64,000 nt of DNA. Origin: JAVBQJ01 sp031549115. GTDB lineage: Bacteria > Verrucomicrobiota > Lentisphaeria > Victivallales > Victivallaceae. Below, piece by piece: positions 52,464-61,775 of this stretch. Position 1 is the stretch's first letter. The number at the start of each line of letters is the position of its first letter. The stretch lies in NCBI GenBank assembly GCA_031549115.1, contig JAVBQJ010000042.1, positions 20,707 to 84,706 on the forward strand, in the 5' to 3' direction. The notes under the pieces are model-generated. The model had not been told where the DNA came from. It saw only the letters and a list, made by a program, of their open reading frames with translations, and did not search any database. The translations under genes were made by a program, and so were the position numbers.

Positions 52464-52907
52464 ATGCGGGCATTGGTGCAGCGGGTCAGTCAGGCGCAGG
52501 TCGCCGTCGAGGGCGAAGTGGTCGGTTGTATCGGTGCCGGATTGATGATATTGGTCGGCGTGACCCACGCCGATACGGCGAAAGATGTGGATTTCCTGGT
52601 CCGGAAGTGTGCCGGACTGCGGATTTTCGAAGACGCCGAAGGGTTGATGAATGTGAGTCTCCAGGAGCTGGGGCTGGAAATATTGGCGATATCGCAGTTT
52701 ACGCTGTACGGCGATGCCTCGCACGGCCGCCGGCCGAGCTTCACCATGGCGGCGCGCCCGGAACAGGCACAGCCGCTGTATGAAGCCTTCGTCGCCGGTT
52801 TGCGGCAGGCGGGGATCCGGGTCGCCACCGGGATTTTCGGCGCCGATATGAAAGTAACGTTGTGCAACGACGGTCCGGTGACTTTACTGGTGGAGAGCGG
52901 GTCATGA
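52464..52907 (+). CDS. dtd: D-aminoacyl-tRNA deacylase
   Basis: 147 residues from ATG 52464 (GAGGTGGAGA upstream). It removes D-amino acids from mischarged tRNA. The two active-site segments are SQFTLYGD (about 72-79) and the C-terminal NDGPVTLLVES with the cross-subunit Gly-x-Pro. RALVQRVSQAQV at the start is typical. Its stop overlaps the dxr start as ATGA. Confidence 0.93.
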   Translation: MRALVQRVSQAQVAVEGEVVGCIGAGLMILVGVTHADTAKDVDFLVRKCAGLRIFEDAEGLMNVSLQELGLEILAISQFTLYGDASHGRRPSFTMAARPEQAQPLYEAFVAGLRQAGIRVATGIFGADMKVTLCNDGPVTLLVESGS

Positions 52908-54076
52908 AAAATCTGGTGATTCTCGGGTCTACCGGCTCGATCGGCGAAAGCGCCATTCGGGTGGTCCAGGCGTTTCCGGAGCGTTTCCGGGTACACGCCC
53001 TGGTGGGGCGGCGGCAGATCAAACGCCTGGCGGAGCAGGCGCGCCTGGTGCACGCCGGGCATGTGGCGACTGCCAATGAGACGCAGTATGCGGAGTTGTG
53101 CACACTGGCGGATGGCGGCGTGGTCTGCCACACCGGCATGGAGGCGATTCTGGAGCTGGTTACGGCGCCCGAAGTCGATATCGTGTTGTGCGCCATTGTC
53201 GGAACCGGCGGATTGCTGCCGGTGCTGGCGGCGCTGCGGGCCGGAAAACGGGTGGCACTGGCCAGCAAAGAGGTGCTGGTGATGGCTGGAGACCTGGTCA
53301 ACGCCGAGCTGGCAACCGGACACGGTGAGCTGGTGCCGGTGGACAGCGAACACAGCGCGTTGTTTCAATGTTTGCAGGGGCGGCGCTCCGATGAGGTGCG
53401 CAAATTGTGGCTGACCGCCTCCGGCGGGGCGTTCCGGGATTGGCCTCTGGAGTCGCTGGAGCGGGCGACCTGGGCGGATGCGCTGGTCCATCCGGTGTGG
53501 TCGATGGGACCCAAGGTGACGGTGGATTCGGCGTCGCTGATGAACAAAGCGCTGGAGCTGGTGGAGGCCCGTTATCTGTTCGGCGTCGGGCCGGAGCAAC
53601 TGGGGGTGGTGATCCATCCGCAGTCGGTGGTGCATTCGATGGTGGAATTGTCCGACGGGGCGCTGATTGCCCATATGTCGATGCCGGATATGCGTTTCGC
53701 GATTCAATACGCGTTGAGTTACCCGGAGCGCTGGGAAGGTGGCGAGCTGCCGCAGTTGAGCTGGAGCGACCGGTTGAATCTGTCGTTCCGCGAACCGGAC
53801 CGGCGCCGTTTCCCAGCGCTGGACTTCGCCATGGAGGCGATTCGGCGGGGCGGGACGCTGCCGGCGGTGATGAATGCCGCCAATGAAGTGGCGGTGGATT
53901 GCTTCCGGGAGGGCAGAATTTCTTTCCCGATGATCTGGCGGACGATCGAAGCGGTAATGGAACAGCTTGGGGCCGAGGAGATCACCGAATTGGAGGTGGT
54001 GTTGGCGGCGGACCGCCGGGCGCGGGAAGCGGCGCGGGAGTGGGTGAGGCGCCACGGTGCCGCAATCCGGATTTGA
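52904..54076 (+). CDS. dxr: 1-deoxy-D-xylulose 5-phosphate reductoisomerase
   Basis: 390 residues from ATG 52904. It makes 2-C-methyl-D-erythritol 4-phosphate with NADPH, the committed step of the MEP isoprenoid pathway. Motifs: ILGSTGSIGES (NADPH fold), ALASKEVLVMAGD, VDSEHSALFQCL (metal and substrate site), and TVDSASLMNKALELVEA. Length is normal. It is translationally coupled to dtd and precedes rseP by 49 bp, an order that also groups it with ispG downstream. Confidence 0.95.
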   Translation: MKNLVILGSTGSIGESAIRVVQAFPERFRVHALVGRRQIKRLAEQARLVHAGHVATANETQYAELCTLADGGVVCHTGMEAILELVTAPEVDIVLCAIVGTGGLLPVLAALRAGKRVALASKEVLVMAGDLVNAELATGHGELVPVDSEHSALFQCLQGRRSDEVRKLWLTASGGAFRDWPLESLERATWADALVHPVWSMGPKVTVDSASLMNKALELVEARYLFGVGPEQLGVVIHPQSVVHSMVELSDGALIAHMSMPDMRFAIQYALSYPERWEGGELPQLSWSDRLNLSFREPDRRRFPALDFAMEAIRRGGTLPAVMNAANEVAVDCFREGRISFPMIWRTIEAVMEQLGAEEITELEVVLAADRRAREAAREWVRRHGAAIRI

Positions 54077-54125
54077 ACAATTGAAATTTTTTCATCGATA
54101 AAGATTCGAGAGGAGGGCTTGTATC

Positions 54126-55820
54126 ATGGGGTTCTGGGAGGTGCTCAGCATCGCCGGTTCGGCGATTTTCGTGCTGTTTTTCATCGGGATGTGTATTTTT
54201 GTCCATGAGTTGGGGCATTTTCTGGCCGCGAAGTGGCGCGGGCTGCACATCGACGCGTTTTCGCTCGGATTCCGGAAAATCTGGTCGAAGAAGGTCAACG
54301 GCATCGAATACCGGCTCGGCTGGCTGCCGTTCGGCGGTTACGTCGAACTGCCGCAGGTGGATACGACCGAAGCGGTGCCGCACGCCGCCGACGGCAGCGA
54401 GCTGCCGCACGCCAAGCCGCTGGACCGGATCATCACCGCGGTGGCCGGGCCGGCGTTCAATATCGTTTTCGGCTTGCTGCTGGGATGCGTCATCTGGGTA
54501 TTCGGTATGTCGATGCCGCCGGATTCGACCAAGCTGAGGTCGATGGAGGTGGTTACGGTGAATCCGGAGGGGCCGGAATACGCCGCCGGCTTGCGCGAGG
54601 GGGACCGGATCGTCAAGCTGAACGGCCGCACTTTCAATGTCACCTGGCTGGAACTGGCGCGTAACATCATGCTGACCACCGGCGAGGTGGAGCTGGGAGT
54701 GGTGCGCGACGGCAAGGACCTGACGATCCGTTATGTGCCGTCGCTGGAGCCGAATCCGGAGGCGCCGGAAAATCTGAAATTCGAAGGAATGCCGTGGCCG
54801 TTCTTCGCGGTGCGCATTCCGGTGGAAATCCACCCCGATGCCGGTTCTCCGCTGGCCAAGGCGGGGGTGAAGTCGGGGGACCTGATTCTGGCGATCAACG
54901 GGACGCCGATCAAGGACACGCTGGATCTGCAGATGTTTTTCGACGACCACGCGGCGGAACCGATGACCTTCCGGATTCGCCGGAGCGGGCAGGAGATGGA
55001 GATCGGTCCGGTTCAATTTCCGCTGGAAAAGCCGGTATACCGGTTGGGGATCGCCTTTGACGAATCCGGAAAAGTGCTGTATATCGGCCCCGGTTCTCCG
55101 GCGGAAAAACAGGGGTTGAAGATCGACGATGTCGTTCTGGCTTTCAACGGCGTGCCCTATTCCGACCTGGCGGGTTTCCAGCAGCAGCTGGCGGCCAACG
55201 AAGACCGCGAAGCTTCGCTGCGGATCCGGCGCGGCGCGGAAGAAATGACGTTGGCGGTACAGCCGCGGCGTATCGACATCGCGATCGTCGACGCCTCGGT
55301 GGGTACGATCGCCTATCCGACGCCGTGGCAGCAATTCATGGATACCTGCGATTTGAGCTACCGGTCGCTGACCGGGATGTTGACCTATCTCGGAAACAAG
55401 CTGTATCTGACCGACACCCAGAGCGCGGTGAAGCCCCGGAATATGTCCGGCCCGGTCGGGATGGCGACGATTCTCTTCGGCGCGGTCAACCACTCGTTCA
55501 CGATGGGGATTTATTTCGTGGTGGTGGTGTGCTTCGCGCTGGCGATCTTCAATCTGCTGCCGCTGCCGGTGCTGGACGGCGGACACACCTTCATCGGGAT
55601 ATTGGAAATCATCTTCCGGCGGCCGATGCCCCGGGCGGTGATCCGGGCGCTCAGTTACATGTTCGTCGGGCTGCTGGTTTTCTTCATGTTGTACGTGACC
55701 TTTTACGATGTCTGGCGATTGGTGAATATCTTCACGCCGGCCGACCGGGCGGCCATGGTGCAGCAAACGCAGCCGGAGCCCGAAGTTCCGGCTGAACCGG
55801 CCGGAGAAACCGCAAAATGA
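54126..55820 (+). CDS. rseP: RseP-like site-2 intramembrane zinc protease with extra PDZ domain
   Basis: 564 residues, longer than the roughly 450 of E. coli RseP. The first membrane helix holds the zinc motif FVHELGHFLAAK (about 26-37), and the late motif LPVLDGGH (about 481-488) gives the third ligand. Between them are three PDZ-like segments: about 140-205 (LREGDRIVKLNGR), about 235-300 (VKSGDLILAINGT) and about 315-385 (LKIDDVVLAFNGV). It cleaves membrane proteins such as anti-sigma factors. ATGA overlap with ispG. Two PDZ domains are usual; three is uncommon. Confidence 0.88.
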   Translation: MGFWEVLSIAGSAIFVLFFIGMCIFVHELGHFLAAKWRGLHIDAFSLGFRKIWSKKVNGIEYRLGWLPFGGYVELPQVDTTEAVPHAADGSELPHAKPLDRIITAVAGPAFNIVFGLLLGCVIWVFGMSMPPDSTKLRSMEVVTVNPEGPEYAAGLREGDRIVKLNGRTFNVTWLELARNIMLTTGEVELGVVRDGKDLTIRYVPSLEPNPEAPENLKFEGMPWPFFAVRIPVEIHPDAGSPLAKAGVKSGDLILAINGTPIKDTLDLQMFFDDHAAEPMTFRIRRSGQEMEIGPVQFPLEKPVYRLGIAFDESGKVLYIGPGSPAEKQGLKIDDVVLAFNGVPYSDLAGFQQQLAANEDREASLRIRRGAEEMTLAVQPRRIDIAIVDASVGTIAYPTPWQQFMDTCDLSYRSLTGMLTYLGNKLYLTDTQSAVKPRNMSGPVGMATILFGAVNHSFTMGIYFVVVVCFALAIFNLLPLPVLDGGHTFIGILEIIFRRPMPRAVIRALSYMFVGLLVFFMLYVTFYDVWRLVNIFTPADRAAMVQQTQPEPEVPAEPAGETAK

Positions 55821-56920
55821 TGCGCCGCCCGACCCGGCCGCTGCAGGTTGGATCGTGCCCGGTGGGCGGCACCGCCCCGGTTTCGATTCAGTCGATGACC
55901 AATACCGACACCCGTGACGCCGCGGCGACGCTGGCGCAGATCGCGGCGCTGGCGGAGTCGGGGTGCGATATCGTCCGGGTGGCGATTCCCGATCAGGTAG
56001 CGGCGGAAAAAATCGGCGAAATCGTCGCCGGAAGCCCGATTCCGGTGATCGGCGACATTCACTTCGATTACCGGCTGGCGCTGACGGCGATCCGGCAGGG
56101 CATTCACGGCATTCGGATCAACCCCGGCAATATCGGCGCCGCCGAACGGGTGCGCCAGGTCGCGGAAGCGGCCGGGAATGCCGGGATTCCGCTTCGGGTC
56201 GGGGCCAATTCGGGCAGTCTGGCGGCGCCGTGGCGCGATAAACTGGCGCAGACGCCGCCGGATCGGCACGATGAACTGCTGGCGGAAGCCTTGTGCGCCG
56301 GGGCGTTGGAACAGTGCCGGCTGTTGGAGGAGTATGGCTTCCGGGCGATCAAGGTGTCGCTGAAAGCCTCCAGCGTCCCGGTGACGGTGGCGGCGTACCG
56401 GAAATTCGCCTCCCGGACCGATTATCCATTGCATCTGGGGGTGACCGAGGCGGGAACGCCGGCGCGTGGCGTGATCAAATCCGCGATCGGAATCGGCGCG
56501 TTGCTGCTGGACGGGATCGGCGACACCATCCGGGTCAGTCTGACGGCGTCGCCGTTGGAGGAGATTCCGGCGGCGCGGCGAATCCTGGAAAGCTGCGGCG
56601 TGCGCGATTCGGCGCCGGAGGTCGTGGCGTGTCCGACTTGCGGGCGCACCGCGGTGAATTTGATCGCTTGGGCCGAAGAGGTGGAGGCTTACATCGCCGG
56701 CTTGAAGCGCGACGGGTACCGGATCGACGCCGCCAAGGTCGCGGTGATGGGGTGCGCGGTCAATGGCCCCGGCGAGGCGCGGGACGCGGATTTCGGCCTG
56801 GCGGGAGGGCGCGGCGAAGCGGTGTTGTTCCGGCATGGCGAGATCGTCGGCAAGTTCCCGGAGCGCGACGGCGTGGCGGCGCTGCTGGCGGAAATTCGGG
56901 GCAGGGCGCGGAAAATCTGA
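55817..56920 (+). CDS. ispG: 4-hydroxy-3-methylbut-2-enyl-diphosphate synthase
   Basis: 367 residues. It turns MEcPP into HMBPP with a 4Fe-4S cluster, the sixth step of the MEP pathway. Motifs: VSIQSMTNTDTRD, PVIGDIHFDYRLAL, GIRINPGNIG, HLGVTEAG, and the cluster ligands in ACPTCGR (about 271-277) and GCAVNGPGEA (about 312-321). The start overlaps the rseP stop. With dxr it places two MEP enzymes around a membrane protease. Confidence 0.95.
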   Translation: MMRRPTRPLQVGSCPVGGTAPVSIQSMTNTDTRDAAATLAQIAALAESGCDIVRVAIPDQVAAEKIGEIVAGSPIPVIGDIHFDYRLALTAIRQGIHGIRINPGNIGAAERVRQVAEAAGNAGIPLRVGANSGSLAAPWRDKLAQTPPDRHDELLAEALCAGALEQCRLLEEYGFRAIKVSLKASSVPVTVAAYRKFASRTDYPLHLGVTEAGTPARGVIKSAIGIGALLLDGIGDTIRVSLTASPLEEIPAARRILESCGVRDSAPEVVACPTCGRTAVNLIAWAEEVEAYIAGLKRDGYRIDAAKVAVMGCAVNGPGEARDADFGLAGGRGEAVLFRHGEIVGKFPERDGVAALLAEIRGRARKI

Positions 56921-56938
56921 TTTTTATGTCGGATGAGC

Positions 56939-56967
56939 TTGGCAAAACGCCGAATGTGCGTTACATT
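56939..56967 (+). promoter_or_regulatory. sigma70-type promoter of the TPR/LptE genes
   Basis: TTGGCA (56939-56944), 17-bp spacer, TACATT (56962-56967), about 57 bp before ATG 57024. Confidence 0.55.
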
Positions 56968-57023
56968 AAGCACAGAGGAAAAAGGGAGTGAGCTGGAGAG
57001 AGCGGGAATATGGAATTTAATTT

Positions 57024-58109
57024 ATGAAAATCGGTGCGATTCTCTTTCTCCTTGGAGCGGTTTGGGCGCTCCATGCGGACGATGCGGCCGCCAATCAGTA
57101 TATGAAAACAGGATTCGAGCGTATGGAGGCCGGTTCATACGCATCGGCCGCCGACAGCTTCAAAGCGGCGGAGTTGCTGGCGGATACGCCGGGACTGAAG
57201 GCCGGAGCTCTGACGGAGGCGATTGCAGCTTACGCCAAAGCCGAAATGCACTATCAGGAATACGAGGCCATCGAAAAGATGCTGGATTCGTATCCGACGC
57301 ATGCGGATTATCCGGCGCTGGTGGCGCGGGAATATGCGATTGCGGATGCCTTCAATGAAGGCTACCGGGAGCCGGCGTTCGCGGCGCTGAGCTGGATTCC
57401 GTGGCTGAAGGGGGATGATAAGTCGCCGGAGATTTACCAGCAGGCGCTGAAACGGGCGCCGTATGCCGAACAGGCTCCCGAGGCGAAGTTGCGGACGGCG
57501 ATCCATTATCTGACTAAATTCAGGAAGTTGGAGGAGCGCAACAAGGCGTTGGATCTGCTGCGCGGCGTGGTCAAGGAATACCCGAACACGCCGGAGTGTT
57601 ATTTCGCGTATGTGGAATTGGCGAACGCGTTGTTCCAGTTGTCGCTGCGCGGCGACGGCGACGGCGCCTACAACCGGGAGGCCATTGCGGTGATGGAGGA
57701 GTTCCTGCGCAAATATCCGGAAGCGCCGGAACGGGATTTCCTGAAAGAGATGTTGGATCGTTCCAAGGACATCCAGGCGGAACGGATGCTGGGAACGGCG
57801 CGTTTTTATGTGCGTATGGAGCGTCCCCGGCCGGCCGAGCGTTACCTCAGCGAGATATTGAAGCAGCACCCGGAGTCGGCTTCGGCGCGTGACGCGGAGG
57901 AGTTGCTGGCGACGCTGGACCGGACTTTCGTGCCGGACCAGATGATTCCGATGGATACGCCGGAACGGTTGCAGGAGTTCCACAGCTTTGCGATGCCGCA
58001 AATGGAGGAAAGTCTGCTGGTGGCGCCGGAAAACAGTGACGGCAGATGGTTGTTGCCGATTTACGATCTGAAGTTGCCGAAACGGGCTGAAACGGATGGA
58101 AATAAGTGA
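57024..58109 (+). CDS. BamD-like exported TPR protein
   Basis: 361 residues. Signal peptide MKIGAILFLLGAVWALHA; no lipobox Cys, unlike true BamD. Helical repeats run through the protein, e.g. AGSYASAADSFKAAELL, ALDLLRGVVKEYPNTPECYFAYVELA, AIAVMEEFLRKYPEAPERDF and AERYLSEILKQHPESASA, each ending in the YP-type turn seen in outer-membrane TPR proteins. It is probably a periplasmic scaffold. It precedes an LptE-like gene by 1 bp, so an outer-membrane assembly role fits. A firm family name is not possible. Confidence 0.65.
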   Translation: MKIGAILFLLGAVWALHADDAAANQYMKTGFERMEAGSYASAADSFKAAELLADTPGLKAGALTEAIAAYAKAEMHYQEYEAIEKMLDSYPTHADYPALVAREYAIADAFNEGYREPAFAALSWIPWLKGDDKSPEIYQQALKRAPYAEQAPEAKLRTAIHYLTKFRKLEERNKALDLLRGVVKEYPNTPECYFAYVELANALFQLSLRGDGDGAYNREAIAVMEEFLRKYPEAPERDFLKEMLDRSKDIQAERMLGTARFYVRMERPRPAERYLSEILKQHPESASARDAEELLATLDRTFVPDQMIPMDTPERLQEFHSFAMPQMEESLLVAPENSDGRWLLPIYDLKLPKRAETDGNK

Positions 58110-58110
58110 T

Positions 58111-58638
58111 ATGATGCAAAAAATGGTCCGGATATTGCGAATTTCGTTGCTGGTGGCGGCGGCCGGTCTGCTCGCCGGTTGTTACAAGATGGGCAGTCTG
58201 GCGCACCCGCAATTGAAAACGGTGGCGATCGCCCCGGTCATCAATGATACGACTTTCTACAATGCTTCCGCTACGATGCGCGACTTGTTGTGCGAAGCGT
58301 TCCAGCTGGACGGGTCGCTGAAGCTGGTCAGCTTGGAAGAGGCGGACTGCATTGTGTATGCGAAGATCACCACGGTTTCCGTCAGCGCTTCCGGCGACAA
58401 CAACTACGACGAAGGGCGCGGAATTTATCTGCCGGCGTTGTGGAAGATCACCGTGGATGCCGAATTTACCGTCGCCGTTCCCGGCCGCGCCACACCGCTG
58501 GTCGGACCGCGGGGCGTATCCGGCTATGCACAGTATCAGAAAAACGTCGATCCGCAGATTTCCCAGTTGTATGGTCTGGCGCAGGCGTGCCGGATGGCGG
58601 CGCAGGACGTGGTATCGCTGACGACCGAAGCCTGGTAA
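58111..58638 (+). CDS. lptE: LptE-family LPS-assembly lipoprotein
   Basis: 175 residues from ATG 58111; an ATG 15 bp earlier is possible. Lipoprotein signal with lipobox LLAGC, then KMGSLAHPQLKTVAIAPVINDT (about 29-50) and GYAQYQKNV, which match the LptE family of Lentisphaerota/Verrucomicrobia-type genomes. LptE plugs LptD in the outer membrane during lipopolysaccharide insertion. It is coupled to the BamD-like TPR gene. LptD is not in the window. Confidence 0.7.
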   Translation: MMQKMVRILRISLLVAAAGLLAGCYKMGSLAHPQLKTVAIAPVINDTTFYNASATMRDLLCEAFQLDGSLKLVSLEEADCIVYAKITTVSVSASGDNNYDEGRGIYLPALWKITVDAEFTVAVPGRATPLVGPRGVSGYAQYQKNVDPQISQLYGLAQACRMAAQDVVSLTTEAW

Positions 58639-58660
58639 GCCGTACCCGGAAAATAGGAAA

Positions 58661-58690
58661 CGGACCCGGTTTTTGCGGATTTTCGGTCCG
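58661..58690 (+). terminator. possible weak terminator after lptE
   Basis: CGGACC (58661-58666) and GGTCCG (58685-58690) form a 6-bp stem with an 18-base loop. The U tract lies in the loop rather than after the stem, so it is a weak candidate. Confidence 0.25.
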
Positions 58691-58723
58691 GTGAAAAATC
58701 CCGATAAAAATTTTACATTCCGG

Positions 58724-58752
58724 TTGCATATCGGAGAAAATCGTGCTATAGT
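58724..58752 (+). promoter_or_regulatory. sigma70-type promoter of the secretin-MacAB operon
   Basis: TTGCAT (58724-58729), 17-bp spacer, TATAGT (58747-58752), about 45 bp before the GTG at 58799. Confidence 0.65.
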
Positions 58753-58798
58753 CCCCAGTGATTGTACTACGAACAGCCGATAAGTTGACGAGGTAAGC

Positions 58799-60223
58799 GT
58801 GAACGCGAAAATCTGGAGTGTGGCGGTATTGCTGGGGGCCGCGATGTGGGCGGCCGGCGCCGACGAGGGAATGATGGTCCGGGAGCCTGAAGTCGTCGTG
58901 CTTGACGATGAAACCATTGCCGCAGGGAAGCGCAATGTGGAAAATGTGGTGGCCAGTCTGCAGAGCTTGCTGATGCCGTCGGATCAGGTGGCGCGGCTGC
59001 GCGAATTGCGGGCGAACGCCAAACCGCAGCTGGATGTCATCGAGGGGGCCAATGGCCGCTCCACTTTGGTTTACCAATGCCGTTACAATCGCGCCGAGTG
59101 GATGCTGGTGCCATTGGAAATCCTGCTGCAGGATGGCCTGGTGGAAGCCAACAATGAAAGCAATCAGATCATCATCAACGATCTCACCACCCAGATGCCG
59201 GAATTGCAGAAATCGATTTTGGCGATGGACCGGGCGCAGCCGCAGGTGCTGCTGGAAGCGCGGGTGGTGGAATTCATCATCAATGACGGCATGCAGCGCA
59301 ACCTGTCGTTCATGTATGATAAACGCGACAGCGGTAAAACCGGGACCGGGGATGACATCGAGCTGGATTCCGATATGGGAATGAAGCCCGGCATTCAGGG
59401 ATCGGCTCCCAACAGCCAGGGGCTGGCGATGGATTGGTATCCGTATATTTCCGGCTCCGGTACGGAGGATATCAATGTGGCGTTTCAATGGCTGCTGACC
59501 GCGCAGGACGCCAAATTGCTGTCGTCGCCGAATATCGTGGTTTCAAGCAACACCGCGGCGACAATCAAAACCGGGCAGGATTTGCCGATCCAGCAATTCA
59601 ACAGCAGCAACGGCAACCTGACCACGTCGACCAAGTACAAAAGCGTCGGCGTGAAGCTGCTGGTCGAACCGAAGTTGATCAACGCAAACAGCGTATTGCT
59701 GCGGGTGAATCCGGATGTATCGAACGTCGCCCGTTACGAACGTTTCACCCAGAACAACGCGACTTTTCAAGTGCCGGTGATCACGGTGCGCAGCATCGAC
59801 ACCGAGCTGATGCTGGAAAACGGCCAGATCGTGATGATCGGCGGCCTCTACGATGTGCGCGAAGCCGTCCAGCAGGAACGGACGCCGTTTCTGTCCGACC
59901 TGCCGTGGCTGGGGGAATTATTCACATCGAAATCGACCTCGCACGAGCTGGTGCAGCTGATTTTCTTCCTGCGCGTACATATTCTCAACGCGGAAGATCT
60001 GGATCGCGGCTTCAGCTGGGATCCGAGCGAGGTGGTGCGTGAGACCGAAGAGCTGAAGCGGATCTTCGAAGATTCATCGATTATTCCGAAAAAGGATACC
60101 ACGCTGGAAAAGGTGGAAAAGGAATTCATCGAGGAGCCGGCCCGCAATCGCGCGAAAGCCAAAGCGGAGGCAGAGGCGGCGGCTGCGGCCGAAGCGGCCG
60201 CGCCGGTTGATGCCGCCGAGTAA
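58799..60223 (+). CDS. short secretin (GspD/PilQ family)
   Basis: 474 residues with a GTG start at 58799 after GAGGTAA. Signal peptide about 1-20. There is one N3-like domain (about 80-160: NRAEWMLVPLEILL, VEANNESNQIIINDL, LDRAQ-like AMDRAQPQVLLEARVVEF), then the secretin barrel with QDAKLLSSPNIVVSSNTAATI, LLRVNPDVSNV, ELMLENGQIVMIGGL and TPFLSDLPWLGELF. It lacks the N0, N1 and N2 domains of full GspD, so it is about 200 residues short. The C-terminal 40 residues are Ala/Glu-rich. It forms an outer-membrane ring. It is the first gene of an operon with MacA- and MacB-like genes. Confidence 0.85.
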   Translation: MNAKIWSVAVLLGAAMWAAGADEGMMVREPEVVVLDDETIAAGKRNVENVVASLQSLLMPSDQVARLRELRANAKPQLDVIEGANGRSTLVYQCRYNRAEWMLVPLEILLQDGLVEANNESNQIIINDLTTQMPELQKSILAMDRAQPQVLLEARVVEFIINDGMQRNLSFMYDKRDSGKTGTGDDIELDSDMGMKPGIQGSAPNSQGLAMDWYPYISGSGTEDINVAFQWLLTAQDAKLLSSPNIVVSSNTAATIKTGQDLPIQQFNSSNGNLTTSTKYKSVGVKLLVEPKLINANSVLLRVNPDVSNVARYERFTQNNATFQVPVITVRSIDTELMLENGQIVMIGGLYDVREAVQQERTPFLSDLPWLGELFTSKSTSHELVQLIFFLRVHILNAEDLDRGFSWDPSEVVRETEELKRIFEDSSIIPKKDTTLEKVEKEFIEEPARNRAKAKAEAEAAAAAEAAAPVDAAE

Positions 60224-60238
60224 AGGCCGGAGACGATC

Positions 60239-61762
60239 ATGAAAATACAGTGGAAAAAATGGCTGGTCCGGTGTCTGGTGCTGCTGTTGCTGGCGGGAGC
60301 CGGCGCGGGCGCCTACTGGTATTGGTGGTGGCCGCATGACACTGCGCCCGGAGAACCGGTGAAAAAGGACATCGACCGTGTTTTCGAAGTCAAACGCGGC
60401 GAGCTGGTATTGGGGTTATCCCAGAGCGGCAGCGTCACGTCGCGGAAGAAACATGCGCTGGCGATGGAAGCCAACGTCCAGACCAAGCTGGTCTGGATCA
60501 TTGCCGAGAACACGCCGGTCAAAGAGGGCGAATTGCTGGCCGAGTTCGAAACCGAAAACATCCGCAACCGGATCGACGAGCTGAATATCGAGCATGACAA
60601 TCTGGAAAAGGAGCTGCTGCTTGAAGAGGAGAGCAACAAAATCAAGGAGCGCAGCGACGCCGCCGATAAGCAGGCGGCGGCGGACCGGGTGGCATTGGCC
60701 AAGGAGGCCATACGGAAATACCGCAGTTTCGAATACCGCAAGTCCCGTGACGACTTCGATCTGGCGATCAAGAGCGCGGAGGATAAATACAGCAAAGCCA
60801 AGCGCGACTACGAAGATCTGGTCAACGGTTCGAACGACGACAGCAACGCCGACGATGACGAACAGGCGCGGAAAAAACTGGAACAGCAGCAGCTGACCTC
60901 GCAGGTCGAGGTCCAGAATACGAAGAACTCTTTGAACAACGCCAGAAATAATTTGAAGGTATTCAAACGTTACGACCATCCGAATAATCTGCGCAAAAAG
61001 CAAAGCGAGGAAGAACAGGCTGTTTTGCAGTTCGACCGGGTGAGTACTTCGAGCGAATCTAACCGGATCCAGGCGCAGCGCCGGGTGGAGAACTATAAGA
61101 TGCGGATGAAAAACAACCGGGTGGAATTCAAGAAATTTTCCGAATATCTGGAGAAAATGAAGCTGTTCGCTCCCGCGGACGGCATCGTGCTCTACGGCGA
61201 CAGCAGCGGAACCCGTTTCCGGAATCAGCCGGATATCAAGCTCGGGATGGATATCGGCCGCGGCATGGTGCTGTTGACTATTCCGGATATGTCCAATCTG
61301 GTGGTCGACTTCGATCTGGCGGAAATGTACCGGTCGCGGGTCAACGAGGGGGACCGGGTGGTGGTAACGCCGGATTCGGTGCCAGGCCTGAAGGTTGAGG
61401 GTAAAATCGAGTCGATTGCCACATTGCCGGTGAACATCAGCTTCTGGGATCCCAATTCCGCCAAGGTTTACAAGAGCCGGGTGGTACTGGACCAGCAGGA
61501 TCCGGGGCTGGTGAATGGGATGTCGGTGAAAATCGAGATCGTCACCGGCATTCTCAAGGATATCCTGTATATTCCGGTCGAAGCGGTATTCGAGGACAAA
61601 GACCGGATGTTCGTCTACCGGCAGAACGTGTTCGGCGGCATTGCGGAAGTGGATATCAAAATCGGCGCCTCCAACGATACCTATGTCCAGATCCTCGAAG
61701 GCCTGGAGGAGGGGGACAATGTATGTCTCTACCGCCCGTTCCAGGCCGCGGACAAAAAATGA
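60239..61762 (+). CDS. MacA-like periplasmic membrane-fusion protein with long coiled coil
   Basis: 507 residues, with GGAG before ATG 60239. One N-terminal membrane helix (VRCLVLLLLAGAGAGAYWYW), then a biotinyl-lipoyl half motif (VKEGELLAEFETENI, about 93-107). A very charged helical hairpin follows (about 105-295), with an acidic bend GSNDDSNADDDEQ. The second lipoyl half is LFAPADGIVLYGDSSG (about 305-320), and beta-barrel and membrane-proximal segments end the protein. E. coli MacA has about 370 residues, so the hairpin here is much longer. It should bridge the ABC exporter and an outer-membrane channel, here probably the secretin encoded 15 bp upstream. Confidence 0.82.
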   Translation: MKIQWKKWLVRCLVLLLLAGAGAGAYWYWWWPHDTAPGEPVKKDIDRVFEVKRGELVLGLSQSGSVTSRKKHALAMEANVQTKLVWIIAENTPVKEGELLAEFETENIRNRIDELNIEHDNLEKELLLEEESNKIKERSDAADKQAAADRVALAKEAIRKYRSFEYRKSRDDFDLAIKSAEDKYSKAKRDYEDLVNGSNDDSNADDDEQARKKLEQQQLTSQVEVQNTKNSLNNARNNLKVFKRYDHPNNLRKKQSEEEQAVLQFDRVSTSSESNRIQAQRRVENYKMRMKNNRVEFKKFSEYLEKMKLFAPADGIVLYGDSSGTRFRNQPDIKLGMDIGRGMVLLTIPDMSNLVVDFDLAEMYRSRVNEGDRVVVTPDSVPGLKVEGKIESIATLPVNISFWDPNSAKVYKSRVVLDQQDPGLVNGMSVKIEIVTGILKDILYIPVEAVFEDKDRMFVYRQNVFGGIAEVDIKIGASNDTYVQILEGLEEGDNVCLYRPFQAADKK

Positions 61763-61775
61763 TGGAGCCGTCCAG

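Noticed and set aside
52490..55766. Long antisense frames opposite dtd, dxr and rseP
   Set aside because: Opposite three firmly identified genes; compositional artefacts.
56926..56991. A 21-codon open frame after ispG
   Set aside because: Overlaps the promoter of the next gene, has no ribosome site and no sign of selection.
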